DNA of 6,650 bases from Clostridia bacterium (GCA_017462425.1 JAFTRD010000060.1:1-6650), one strand, 5' to 3'. Numbered from the stretch's first letter, positions 1 through 6,620 are shown. Notes: generated from the letters alone by a model not told the origin. Numbers and translations: made by a program.

Positions 1-1896
1 ACGGTTAAAGACTGGAGTTCCTGGGGGATTGATATAGGATACGAGGATCCCAATGCAGGGTCTATCTGGTCCAGCGTAATCAGCATGTTCGGCATTGTCC
101 TCGTCTGCGTTATCTTCTATGTAATCATCAGCCAGACTGCAGGCGGTGGAAGTAAAGCGCTCAGCTTTGGCAAAACCAAGGCGAAAATAAGCACCAATAT
201 TAAGGTGCGTTTTTCGGACGTTGCGGGCGCAGAGGAAGAGAAGGAAGAGTTACAGGAAATTACCGAATTTTTAAAGAATCCGCACAAATTTTCTGATTTA
301 GGCGCAAGGATTCCCAAGGGCGTTCTGCTGGTAGGGCCTCCGGGAACGGGTAAAACGTTATTTGCAAAGGCGGTAGCCGGTGAAGCGGGCGTTCCTTTCT
401 TCTCGGTTTCGGGTTCAGACTTTGTGGAAATGTACGTCGGCGTAGGCGCTTCACGTGTACGTGACTTATTTGAAATAGCAAAACGCAACCAGCCTTGTAT
501 TATTTTCATCGACGAAATCGACGCCGTGGGCAGAGAGCGTGGCGCAGGTCTTGGCGGTGGTTCGGACGAAAGAGAACAGACTCTCAACCAGATTCTCGTT
601 CAAATGGACGGCTTTGAATCCAACGAAGCGATTATCGTTATGGCGGCAACCAACCGTTCGGACGTTCTCGACCCTGCTTTGATGCGACCCGGACGTTTTG
701 ACAGAAAAATCATGGTCAATCTTCCCGACGTAAAGGGCAGAGAAGCGATATTAAAGGTACACGCACGCAACAAGCCCTTGGCTCCCGACGTGAACTTCAA
801 GACCATAGCCCGTATCACCAGCGGTTTCTCGGGCGCCGACCTTGAAAACCTTTTAAACGAAGCGGCAATCCTGGCGGCAAGAGCGAATAAAAAGCTCATC
901 GGCAATCCCGATCTTTACGAGGCGGTCAATAAAGTGGAAATGGGACCTGCGAAGAAGAGCCGCGTGGTAACCGAAGCGGATAAGCGTGTTACGGCGTATC
1001 ATGAAGCCGGTCACGCCATCATCAATCAGCTTTCTTCTCGTTGCGGCACGGTACACGAGGTCACCATTATCCCCCGAGGAAACGCCGGCGGCTTCACGGC
1101 GTACCGTCCCGACACGGACGATCAGTTCTATACCAAGAACCAGTTAAAAGACAGAATTTGCATGTCGCTTGGCGGTCGCGCGGCGGAAGAGATCGTTTTA
1201 AAAGACGTAACGCAGGGCGCATGCGGCGATATACAGAGCGCCTCCGCCATTGCCCGTGAAATGGTTACCGTTCTGGGCATGAGCGAGAAATTGGGATTAA
1301 TCGCCTACGGCGACAGCAGACCGGTATTCATCGGCAAGCAGCTGGGCCGCTCCCAGGAATACAGCGAACAGACTGCGGCGCTCATTGACGAAGAAGTGCG
1401 CAGTATCGTGGAAGAACAGCACGCCCGAGCCGTTCAGCTCCTCACCGAGCACCGCTCCGCCTTGGACAATATGGCGCGCGTTCTCGTAGAGCGTAAAACC
1501 ATCTACACCGAAGAGGTGGATATGCTTGTCAAGGGCGCAACGGTGGAAGAAGTGTTAAAGGCGATGGACGAACGGGATAAAACCTCGGGCGGCAACCCCT
1601 TTGCCCGCTTTGAAGCCTCCGCTTCCGCTCAAAATCAGGCGCCGGACGCAGCAGCGAAAGAGAAAGCTGAACCGGACGCAGCGGTGAAAGAAAAATCCGA
1701 GCCTTCCGTAGCCCCCGTTGATAAAGAAGAAAAAACCGACGGCGCTTTGGACGCAGACGAAAAGATGGGTGCGTCTTCTAAAGATAGCGATACCGACAAG
1801 TCGGGCGAGGGTGAATTTGCTACGGACGCAACCTCCGATAAAAAGGACGACCAAAAGGGCGAAACTGGCGAAAGCGGCGAAAGCAGTGAAAAATAG
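1..1896 (+). CDS. ftsH: FtsH, ATP-dependent membrane zinc metalloprotease (5' end cut by window)
   Basis: FtsH is a hexameric, membrane-anchored AAA+ protease that extracts and degrades misfolded membrane proteins and short-lived regulators. The frame is open from base 1, so the true start lies upstream; the ATG at 85 falls inside the second transmembrane helix and is not the start. Window-frame residues 26-43 form that helix. Then come the Walker A GPPGTGKT (112-119), pore loop FVEMYVG (141-147, Tyr where E. coli has Phe), Walker B IIFIDE (167-172), arginine fingers in MRPGRFDR (R229, R232), zinc motif HEAGH (334-338) and the likely third zinc ligand D410 in GDIQSA. Visible length is 631 residues. 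Compared with B. subtilis FtsH from memory, about 90 N-terminal residues are missing. The last 90 or so residues (541-631) are a low-complexity tail rich in Ala, Glu, Lys, Asp and Ser, absent from typical FtsH. It ends with TAG. Identification is secure. Confidence 0.97.
   Translation, partial: TVKDWSSWGIDIGYEDPNAGSIWSSVISMFGIVLVCVIFYVIISQTAGGGSKALSFGKTKAKISTNIKVRFSDVAGAEEEKEELQEITEFLKNPHKFSDLGARIPKGVLLVGPPGTGKTLFAKAVAGEAGVPFFSVSGSDFVEMYVGVGASRVRDLFEIAKRNQPCIIFIDEIDAVGRERGAGLGGGSDEREQTLNQILVQMDGFESNEAIIVMAATNRSDVLDPALMRPGRFDRKIMVNLPDVKGREAILKVHARNKPLAPDVNFKTIARITSGFSGADLENLLNEAAILAARANKKLIGNPDLYEAVNKVEMGPAKKSRVVTEADKRVTAYHEAGHAIINQLSSRCGTVHEVTIIPRGNAGGFTAYRPDTDDQFYTKNQLKDRICMSLGGRAAEEIVLKDVTQGACGDIQSASAIAREMVTVLGMSEKLGLIAYGDSRPVFIGKQLGRSQEYSEQTAALIDEEVRSIVEEQHARAVQLLTEHRSALDNMARVLVERKTIYTEEVDMLVKGATVEEVLKAMDERDKTSGGNPFARFEASASAQNQAPDAAAKEKAEPDAAVKEKSEPSVAPVDKEEKTDGALDADEKMGASSKDSDTDKSGEGEFATDATSDKKDDQKGETGESGESSEK
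1642..1701 (+). repeat. 30-bp in-frame tandem repeat in the ftsH tail (2 copies)
   Basis: Two adjacent 30-bp units (1642-1671 and 1672-1701) encode [10 protein letters not shown] and [11 protein letters not shown] degraded third unit follows ([10 protein letters not shown]). They lie at the start of the disordered C-terminal extension of FtsH. The unit keeps the reading frame, so copy number could vary without breaking the gene. Seen directly; any function is unknown. Confidence 0.8.
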
Positions 1897-1902
1897 CGAA
1901 AA
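1858..1902 (+). repeat. 9-bp tandem repeat running through the ftsH stop codon
   Basis: Units of nine bases start at 1858, 1867, 1876, 1885 and 1894. The second and third are identical (GGCGAAAGC), the first differs at its last two bases, and the fourth and fifth are degraded. They encode [12 protein letters not shown] and then the TAG stop, so the stop codon sits inside the decayed fifth unit. The array probably arose by slippage. Confidence 0.65.
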
Positions 1903-1915
1903 GGGCAAGGATGGT

Positions 1916-1936
1916 AAGACGGAATAAATCCGTTTT
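1916..1936 (+). terminator. weak hairpin after ftsH, possible inefficient terminator
   Basis: AAGACGGA (1916-1923) can pair with TCCGTTTT (1929-1936) around the loop ATAAA, with one G-T wobble. The U-run is part of the stem and only four bases long, so termination would be weak at best. It is the only terminator-like structure I see between ftsH and parA; the two genes may be co-transcribed. Confidence 0.25.
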
Positions 1937-1961
1937 CCGTTCCGAACCCCCCGAAAAGCCC

Positions 1962-1987
1962 GAAGAAATAACTCGAAGAAATAACTC
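1962..1987 (+). repeat. 13-bp perfect tandem repeat upstream of parA
   Basis: GAAGAAATAACTC occurs twice head to tail (1962-1974 and 1975-1987), and the first three bases of a third copy follow before an A-run. It lies 44 bp upstream of the parA start codon, in the 135-bp ftsH-parA gap. It could be slippage or a direct-repeat binding site; the sequence does not decide. Confidence 0.75.
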
Positions 1988-2015
1988 GAAAAAAACAATC
2001 CGAGATAATAACAGC

Positions 2016-2021
2016 AAAGGA
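2016..2021 (+). promoter_or_regulatory. ribosome binding site for parA
   Basis: AAAGGA lies 10 bases before the ATG at 2032, with a second purine run AAGAG closer in. This placement supports 2032 as the native start. It argues against the internal GTG at 2131, which has only a weak purine run upstream and would remove the Walker A motif. Confidence 0.6.
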
Positions 2022-2031
2022 AAAAGAGATT

Positions 2032-2793
2032 ATGGGAAAAGTTATATAGTTTTCAAACCAAAAGGGCGGCGTCGGCAAGACGACCTCCTGCGTAAACTTA
2101 TCGGCGTATTGCGCAGCGGCAGGCAAGAAGGTGCTGCTCATCGACATTGATCCGCAGGGCAACGCCACCACCGGTCTGGGTTTCACGAAAAGCAGCTTAA
2201 AGAAGTCCGTATACAACGTTCTCATTGACGACGAGCCGATTGAAGAGAGCATTTTTGCGACCAACGTAGAAAACCTGTTCATTCTTCCCGCGAATATTGA
2301 TTTGGCGGGCGCAGAGGTTGAATTGGTGTATAAGCGTGGCAGGGAACGGGTGCTGCGCAACGCTTTGGAATCCGTGAGAAAGGACTACGATTTTATTTTC
2401 ATCGACTGTCCGCCCTCTCTTGGGCTTTTGACCATCAACGCAATGGTAGCGACGGATGCGGTAATCATTCCCATTCAGAGTGAATATTACGCATTGGAGG
2501 GCTTGACCCAGCTGATGAACTCCATTTCGCTCGTCAAGCAGTCCTTGAACAAGAGCTTAAAGGTGGAGGGCGTACTCTTGACGATGTACGACAACCGCTC
2601 GCTCATTTCCCGTCAGATTTCGGCGGAAATACGAAAATATTTCACCAAAAAGGTCTATGAAATCGTCATTCCCCGTAACATTCGTTTAGCGGAAGCGCCC
2701 TCGCACGGTAAGCCCGTTATGCTGCATGATAATAAATGTATGGGCGCGCGTGCGTATAAGGCGTTTGCGGACGAATTTTTAGGCAAGCAGTAA
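2032..2793 (+). CDS. parA: ParA/Soj chromosome-partitioning ATPase, interrupted by in-frame TAG at codon 6
   Basis: Soj/ParA is a deviant-Walker ATPase that dimerises on ATP, binds DNA nonspecifically and is stimulated by ParB; in Firmicutes it also acts on DnaA. Reading from the ATG at 2032 gives MGKVI-stop-FSNQKGGVGKTTS, in perfect register with the family. The span is 253 codons plus TAA, the same length as B. subtilis Soj (from memory). Motifs are the deviant Walker A (K11 to T18, signature K11, K16), DIDPQGN with D40, Walker B IFIDCPP with D125, and the C-terminal IPRNIRLAEAPSHGKP DNA-binding region. No other stop or frameshift occurs. The TAG at 2047-2049 replaces a residue normally small or hydrophobic in the first beta strand. 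No ATG, GTG or TTG start lies between it and Walker A; the next is GTG 2131, giving a 220-residue protein without Walker A. The gene is therefore inactivated, recoded or mis-sequenced. The family call is certain; functional status is not. Confidence 0.9.
2047..2049 (+). other. in-frame amber codon at parA codon 6
   Basis: GTT ATA TAG TTT TCA AAC: the TAG is in frame with both the upstream ATG (2032) and the rest of ParA. Replacing it with any sense codon restores the family N-terminus without shifting anything. A single substitution from TTG, TCG, TGG, TAC or TAT is the simplest origin. Confidence 0.9.
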
Positions 2794-2868
2794 ACGCATA
2801 GTCGGCGTTTCTCCGCTTACGTGCGAAAGGTTAGTCTTTTACAAGAAATCTTTCGATTGCGTTAACTT

Positions 2869-2918
2869 TTACGCCCCACGGGCAAGGCCCCAAACGGGGG
2901 GCAAGTAACAATTTTTTT
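2869..2918 (+). promoter_or_regulatory. GC-rich alternating hairpins plus T-run in the parA-parB gap
   Basis: Four short C/G blocks lie in order: GCCCC (2873-2877), GGGC (2880-2883), GCCCC (2887-2891) and GGGGC (2898-2902). They can pair as first with second plus third with fourth. Alternatively, second with third nests inside first with fourth; that outer stem is extended by TTAC (2869-2872) and GTAA (2905-2908). A run of seven T (2912-2918) follows three bases after the outer stem. This could be a terminator or attenuator between parA and parB. It is inferred from base pairing only, and the loops and bulge make its strength uncertain. Confidence 0.35.
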
Positions 2919-3010
2919 ACAACGGTTCCGCCTTTTTTGGGTGAGAATAAAAGAACGTAATTTTTTTGGCAACGAATAAAAAAATACAAATAAAAAAACG
3001 AAAGATATTC

Positions 3011-3014
3011 GGAG
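3011..3014 (+). promoter_or_regulatory. ribosome binding site for parB
   Basis: GGAG ends 10 bases before the ATG at 3025, followed by an A-rich spacer. It fixes the parB start, which also matches the expected N-terminal LGRGL motif of the family. Confidence 0.6.
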
Positions 3015-3024
3015 TGAAGAAAAA

Positions 3025-3951
3025 ATGGCAACGATAGGTTTAGGCAGGGGGCTTGCGGCGTTATTTTCCGATACGGAAGAGGCGTACGAAAACGCCCAAA
3101 ACGAGGGCTTAAAAGCGGAGAGCGGTGTCGGCGTTAAGAGCGCAAAGGGCGGCGTAACGGAATTGTCCTTGGACGATTTGTATCCCAATCCCGACCAGCC
3201 TCGTAAGGCGTTTGACCAGAACGCCTTGAGCGAGCTGTCCGCCTCTATCAAGGAACACGGCGTCATCATGCCCATCATCGTCAATAAAGAACCTGACGGT
3301 CGGTATATGATTATTGCAGGCGAAAGAAGATTCCGTGCGGCGAAAATGGCAGGTCTTACCACTGTGCCCACCATCGTCAAGGAATATACGCCTCGCCAGA
3401 TAGAGGAAATTTCCCTCATCGAGAACTTACAGCGAGAGGACTTAAACCCCATCGAGGCGGCAACCGCCATGAAGCGTCTGATGGAGGAATACCGCCTCAC
3501 GCAGGAGGATCTGGCAGAGCGCATCGGTAAATCCCGTCCTGCAATCACCAACACGCTGCGGCTTTTAAGTCTGCCGACGGAAATCGTGGAACTGGTACGT
3601 ACGGGTAAGCTTTCTTCAGGTCACGCCCGTGCGCTCATCACGCTGCCGCAGGACGTACAGCTTCAGTTCGCCCGTCAGGCGGTGAAAGAGGGATTCTCCG
3701 TCCGTCAGATGGAAAAGCTGGTCAAGGACTATATCAATCCGCCCGAAATTACGCAGAGAAAGAAGGACGAAATGGCGGCGAGAGCTTCCGTAGAGTTCAA
3801 AAATCTCATCGAGCGCATGCGATTTAACTTCAAGACAAAGGTATCCTTCATCGGCTCGGAAAAGAAGGGAAGAATTTATATCGACTACTATTCCCGTGAC
3901 GATCTGGACAGAATTTTTGAAATTTTGGATATTATAGAAAGACAGGAATAA
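3025..3951 (+). CDS. parB: ParB/Spo0J chromosome-partitioning CTPase clamp
   Basis: ParB binds parS sites, loads as a CTP-dependent sliding clamp, recruits SMC and stimulates ParA. The 308-residue product is slightly longer than B. subtilis Spo0J. It starts with MATIGLGRGLAALF, the short ParA-activating peptide (R8 is the likely key basic residue), followed by a variable linker to about residue 45. The N-terminal CTP-binding domain has NPDQPRK (55-61), GERRFRA (99-105) and ENLQRED (133-139). The helix-turn-helix for parS spans about 158-181 (LTQEDLAERIGKSRPAITN), and the C-terminal part from about 235 should be the dimerisation domain. All expected motifs are present, so it looks functional even though parA next to it carries a stop. 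It is 231 bp from parA, unusually far for a parAB pair, and 33 bp ahead of the next gene. I found no good parS site in the window. A Noc paralogue is less likely given the adjacent parA. Confidence 0.95.
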   Translation: MATIGLGRGLAALFSDTEEAYENAQNEGLKAESGVGVKSAKGGVTELSLDDLYPNPDQPRKAFDQNALSELSASIKEHGVIMPIIVNKEPDGRYMIIAGERRFRAAKMAGLTTVPTIVKEYTPRQIEEISLIENLQREDLNPIEAATAMKRLMEEYRLTQEDLAERIGKSRPAITNTLRLLSLPTEIVELVRTGKLSSGHARALITLPQDVQLQFARQAVKEGFSVRQMEKLVKDYINPPEITQRKKDEMAARASVEFKNLIERMRFNFKTKVSFIGSEKKGRIYIDYYSRDDLDRIFEILDIIERQE

Positions 3952-3984
3952 GAATAAGAAAGGAATAGGAATAATTTTTCTTTT

Positions 3985-5409
3985 ATGCAATTTGAACCTT
4001 TAACGGAGCAAAGCCTGGAAAGTCTTACTCCCTATTTTGCACAACAGACCACACGCATGAGCACCTACTCCGGCGCCTACCAGTTTATGTGGAACAGAGA
4101 ATTGTTTTCGCCCGATTACGCAATAGTCGGGCGTTGCGTCGTGTTCAAGGGTCGTCGTGGCGGAAAAAACTATTTCTTCTACCCCGTTTCCCGTGGCGGC
4201 AACGTAGACGAGGAGCTGGAGGCAATAGAGGAAATTGAAAAATATTGCCGCAAGAATTATTACAAATTGCAATTTACCAACGTTCCCGAGGAGCGTGTAG
4301 GGCTGTTATGCAGCCGCTACGCTTCGGGTATGCACGTGGAAACCGTGCGTACGTGGTACGATTATCTGTACGAAACCAAGGATTTTAAGACGTTTGCCGG
4401 CAAAAAATTCAGCGGTCAGCGCAACCATATCAATAAATTTTACCGTACCTATCCGGACGCTGCGTTTAAAATTTTTCAGCCCGGGGACGAGAAGAAAATT
4501 CTTGACTTTTTAAACGAGTTTGAAAAAACACAGTTCCGTAAAGACGATTATATGGCGGTGAAGGAGCTGAGCATGGTCAAAAAGCTCGTACCCAACTTCA
4601 CCCGATTCAACCAATGCTGCGGCTATATGGAGGCAGGGGGGAAAATTATATCGGTAGCGGCAGGCGAGGTCTGCGGCGATACGCTCATGCAGCACGTAGA
4701 AAAAGCGCTGCGGGGCTACGAGGGGGTATACCCCGCCACGGCGCAGGCGTTTGTACGAGCCTTTGCGGACGAGGGCGTGAAATATTTAAACCGTGAGGAC
4801 GACGCAGGCGATTTGGGCTTGAGAAAATCCAAGCTGCAATACAACCCCTGCGGCATGGTGAAAAAATATACCCTGGAGGTGGACAAGCCCTTAAAGCAGG
4901 TTAAAACGCTACCCGTCATCCGCAGCGAACGTTTACGCATTGCAAAAATTCATAAACGGGATAAAGAGGCGTATTTTGCCTTGGCGTCCGACGTAGAACG
5001 CAACCGCTGGTGGGGGTACGATTACCGCAACGACCTCAAGGGCAAAACGCCCGACGCCGATTATTTTTTAAATATCATTCGTCGGGACTTCCGTCAGCGA
5101 AATGAAATGGCGTTAGGCGTTTTTTTGGACAAAACGCTCATCGGCGAGGCGGTACTGCACAATTTCAGCTATACGGGCGAAGCGGAGGTCGGCGCAAGGC
5201 TTTTGCCCGAATACGAGGGCAAGGGCTACGCAAGAGAGGCTCTTAAAGCGCTTACCGATTACGCATTTTCCGTCTTAGCCGTGGAGCGTGTGCAGGCAAA
5301 ATGCTTCAAAGAAAACGCCCGTTCCCGAAGAATGCTGGAGGGGGCGGGGATGCGTTTTTGCGGTGAGGACGAAACCTTTTATTATTTCTACCGCACCGCC
5401 GCAACGTAA
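3985..5409 (+). CDS. DUF2156-GNAT two-domain acyltransferase, substrate unknown
   Basis: The 474-residue protein has two acyltransferase-like halves. Residues 1 to about 300 resemble DUF2156, the fold shared with the C-terminal domain of phosphatidylglycerol lysyltransferase (MprF). Landmarks are KKFSGQRNHINKF (140-152) and the motif NREDDAGDLGLRKSKL starting at N269. Residues about 310-474 are a RimJ/RimL-type GNAT domain: RSERLRI (313-319), acetyl-CoA loop LLPEYEGKGYARE (about 406-418) and the late NARSRRMLEGAGM helix. I see no signal peptide or membrane helix, so unlike MprF it should be cytosolic. A family prediction is aminoacyl- or acetyl-transfer to a small molecule or peptide; the substrate cannot be read from the sequence. 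It lies 33 bp after parB with no terminator between, so co-transcription is likely. The nearest Shine-Dalgarno, AGGA at 3967-3970, is 14 bases from the ATG, rather long, so translation may be modest. Domain assignment is from memory of motifs. Confidence 0.85.
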   Translation: MQFEPLTEQSLESLTPYFAQQTTRMSTYSGAYQFMWNRELFSPDYAIVGRCVVFKGRRGGKNYFFYPVSRGGNVDEELEAIEEIEKYCRKNYYKLQFTNVPEERVGLLCSRYASGMHVETVRTWYDYLYETKDFKTFAGKKFSGQRNHINKFYRTYPDAAFKIFQPGDEKKILDFLNEFEKTQFRKDDYMAVKELSMVKKLVPNFTRFNQCCGYMEAGGKIISVAAGEVCGDTLMQHVEKALRGYEGVYPATAQAFVRAFADEGVKYLNREDDAGDLGLRKSKLQYNPCGMVKKYTLEVDKPLKQVKTLPVIRSERLRIAKIHKRDKEAYFALASDVERNRWWGYDYRNDLKGKTPDADYFLNIIRRDFRQRNEMALGVFLDKTLIGEAVLHNFSYTGEAEVGARLLPEYEGKGYAREALKALTDYAFSVLAVERVQAKCFKENARSRRMLEGAGMRFCGEDETFYYFYRTAAT

Positions 5410-5440
5410 TAAAACGTAATAAAACGTAATAAAAAGTAAT
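5401..5440 (+). repeat. 10-bp tandem repeat across the end of the DUF2156-GNAT gene
   Basis: The decamer AAAACGTAAT occurs perfectly at 5411-5420 and 5421-5430. One-to-two-base variants flank it at 5401-5410 and 5431-5440, and decayed units may continue to about 5460. The first unit contains the gene's TAA stop (5407-5409). The 10-bp period is close to one helical turn, so the A-runs are phased. It sits about 36 bp upstream of the prs -35 box. Slippage is the simplest origin; an effect on DNA bending at the promoter is speculative. Confidence 0.8.
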
Positions 5441-5475
5441 AATAGGAAATAATAGAAAACGGACGGTTGAAACGA

Positions 5476-5504
5476 TTGACGGACTGCGTGAAATGTAATA
5501 TAAT
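5476..5504 (+). promoter_or_regulatory. sigma-A promoter for prs
   Basis: TTGACG (5476-5481) and TATAAT (5499-5504) are separated by exactly 17 bp; five of six -35 bases and all six -10 bases match the consensus. Transcription should start near 5511, giving a leader of about 54 bases that is purine-rich and has no obvious structure. This would make prs independent of the upstream par genes. Confidence 0.85.
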
Positions 5505-5543
5505 AAAAACGTGGGGAAAAAGAAAAACAAGAGATAAATTTTT

Positions 5544-5551
5544 AAGGAAGG
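5544..5551 (+). promoter_or_regulatory. ribosome binding site for prs
   Basis: AAGGAAGG ends 13 bases before the ATG at 5565. The spacing is slightly long, but this is the only good Shine-Dalgarno sequence nearby and the start agrees with the usual Prs N-terminus. Confidence 0.6.
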
Positions 5552-5564
5552 TAGCAACTCGAAC

Positions 5565-6509
5565 ATGATTACGAACCTCAAAGAAATTAAGTTATTTGCA
5601 GGCAACGCCAACCGCCCTTTGGCTGAGAAAATTGCCAAAAAACTCGGCATTAAACTGGGCGAAATGGAGCTCAACGCTTTCTCTGACGGAGAAATTAACT
5701 GTAATATCAAAGAATCGGTCAGAGGCAGAGACGTATTCTTAATTCAGTCCACCTCTACGCCCGTCAACGACAGTTTGATGGAACTTCTCATCATGATCGA
5801 CGCCGCCAAACGTGCGAGCGCAGGTCGTGTTACCGCCGTTATGCCTTATTTCGGCTATGCCCGTCAGGACAGAAAGGCGCGCGCAAGAGATCCCATTACG
5901 GCAAAGCTCATCGCCGACCTTCTCACCAGCGCAGGCGCCGACAGAGTGCTTACCATGGATCTGCACGCAGACCAAATCCAGGGTTTCTTCGATATTCCCG
6001 TGGACAATCTGCACGGCGCTCCTATTTTAATGAATTATTTTGCAACCAAGGGTGACGTGGAATGCGTCGTTTCTCCCGACGTCGGTAGCGTAAAGCGCGC
6101 CAGAAAGGTAGCGGAAACTCTCGGCGTTCCTCTCGCCATTATCGATAAACGTCGTCCCAAGGCAAACGTCATGGAGGTTATGTGCATCATCGGTGACGTT
6201 TCCGGCAAGAAATGTCTCATGATCGACGACATGATCGATACGGCAGGCACCATTTGCCAGGGCGCACAGGCGCTGAAAGACGCAGGCGCAACGGGCGTTT
6301 ACGCAGGCTGTTCTCATGGCGTGTTAAGCGGTCCCGCTATCGAAAGATTGGCAAAATCTGCAATTGATAAGGTAATCTTCCTCGACACCATCAATATTCC
6401 CAAGGAAAAGATGATCGATAAATTTAAAATCCTCTCCACGGCGGATATTTTTGCTGCGGCTATCGACACCATCTACCTCGATAAGCCCATGAGCAGACTC
6501 TACGACTAA
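5565..6509 (+). CDS. prs: Ribose-phosphate pyrophosphokinase (PRPP synthase, class I)
   Basis: Prs transfers pyrophosphate from ATP to ribose 5-phosphate, making PRPP for purine, pyrimidine, histidine, tryptophan and NAD synthesis in the cytosol. At 314 residues it has normal class I length. Visible motifs are NRPLAEKIA near the N-terminus (16-24), FSDGE (39-43), the ATP-binding [11 protein letters not shown] (100-110), the metal-binding signature [14 protein letters not shown] (132-145, H134), the catalytic flexible loop KRRPK (195-199) and the PRPP loop [10 protein letters not shown] (220-229). Class I enzymes are phosphate-activated and ADP-inhibited hexamers (family knowledge). The ATG at 5565 fits both homology and the ribosome binding site. 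The gene has its own strong promoter and a terminator 26 bases after the stop, so it appears to be a single-gene unit, possibly also reached by read-through from parB. Nothing looks damaged. Confidence 0.98.
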   Translation: MITNLKEIKLFAGNANRPLAEKIAKKLGIKLGEMELNAFSDGEINCNIKESVRGRDVFLIQSTSTPVNDSLMELLIMIDAAKRASAGRVTAVMPYFGYARQDRKARARDPITAKLIADLLTSAGADRVLTMDLHADQIQGFFDIPVDNLHGAPILMNYFATKGDVECVVSPDVGSVKRARKVAETLGVPLAIIDKRRPKANVMEVMCIIGDVSGKKCLMIDDMIDTAGTICQGAQALKDAGATGVYAGCSHGVLSGPAIERLAKSAIDKVIFLDTINIPKEKMIDKFKILSTADIFAAAIDTIYLDKPMSRLYD

Positions 6510-6514
6510 GATTA

Positions 6515-6620
6515 ATATATTATAAGGAATAGAAAAGCGGTTCTTCTAAAAGGGAAGAACCGCTGTTTGTTTTTGTATTCATTTTTTTGTGGGTGTAAAA
6601 GCATATTCCTTATTATATAT
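6515..6620. repeat. 17-bp inverted repeat flanking the prs terminator
   Basis: ATATATTATAAGGAATA (6515-6531) and TATTCCTTATTATATAT (6604-6620) are reverse complements except for one mismatch. They enclose 72 bp including the terminator hairpin. The outer parts are plain AT alternation, but the TATTCCTTAT core is not. It could fold as a long outer stem, or be the ends of a very small element, or be chance in AT-rich DNA. Confidence 0.5.
6536..6575 (+). terminator. intrinsic terminator of prs
   Basis: A perfect 11-bp stem, AGCGGTTCTTC (6536-6546) with GAAGAACCGCT (6554-6564), encloses a seven-base loop. It is followed by the T-rich tract GTTTGTTTTTG (6565-6575). It lies 26 bases past the prs TAA and should end the prs transcript efficiently. 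Confidence 0.93.

Noticed and set aside
447..464. parS-like sequence in ftsH (TTCACGTG core inside TCACGT-GT-ACGTGA)
   Set aside because: Only the CACGTG core and a few left-arm bases match the parS consensus TGTTNCACGTGAAACA; the right arm fails. The sequence also encodes the conserved ASRVRD of FtsH. No other site in the window is better.
1911..2150. 79-residue + strand ORF bridging the ftsH-parA gap
   Set aside because: It overlaps the start of parA in another frame, is a low-complexity basic peptide, and lacks a ribosome binding site.
1635..2360. 241-residue minus-strand ORF
   Set aside because: It is a serine- and phenylalanine-rich mirror of the FtsH tail and ParA, with no recognisable motif.
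2131..2793. Shorter 220-residue ParA starting at GTG 2131
   Set aside because: It lacks the Walker A motif, its upstream region has only a weak purine run, and the ATG at 2032 has a good ribosome binding site and in-register homology.
2966..2994. Possible parB promoter, TTGGCA with 17-bp spacing to AATAAA
   Set aside because: The -10 match is poor and the whole stretch is A/T runs, where such hexamers arise by chance.
4330..4345. CACGTG followed by GAAAC, possible parS
   Set aside because: The left arm does not match and the right arm is out of register by one base.
5511..5564. Riboswitch in the prs leader
   Set aside because: The leader is only about 54 bases, purine-rich, with no stable stem.
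6587..6616. Possible promoter for a gene to the right, TTGTGG then TATTAT
   Set aside because: The -35 is weak, spacing is 18, and the -10 lies in simple AT alternation; no downstream gene is visible to support it.
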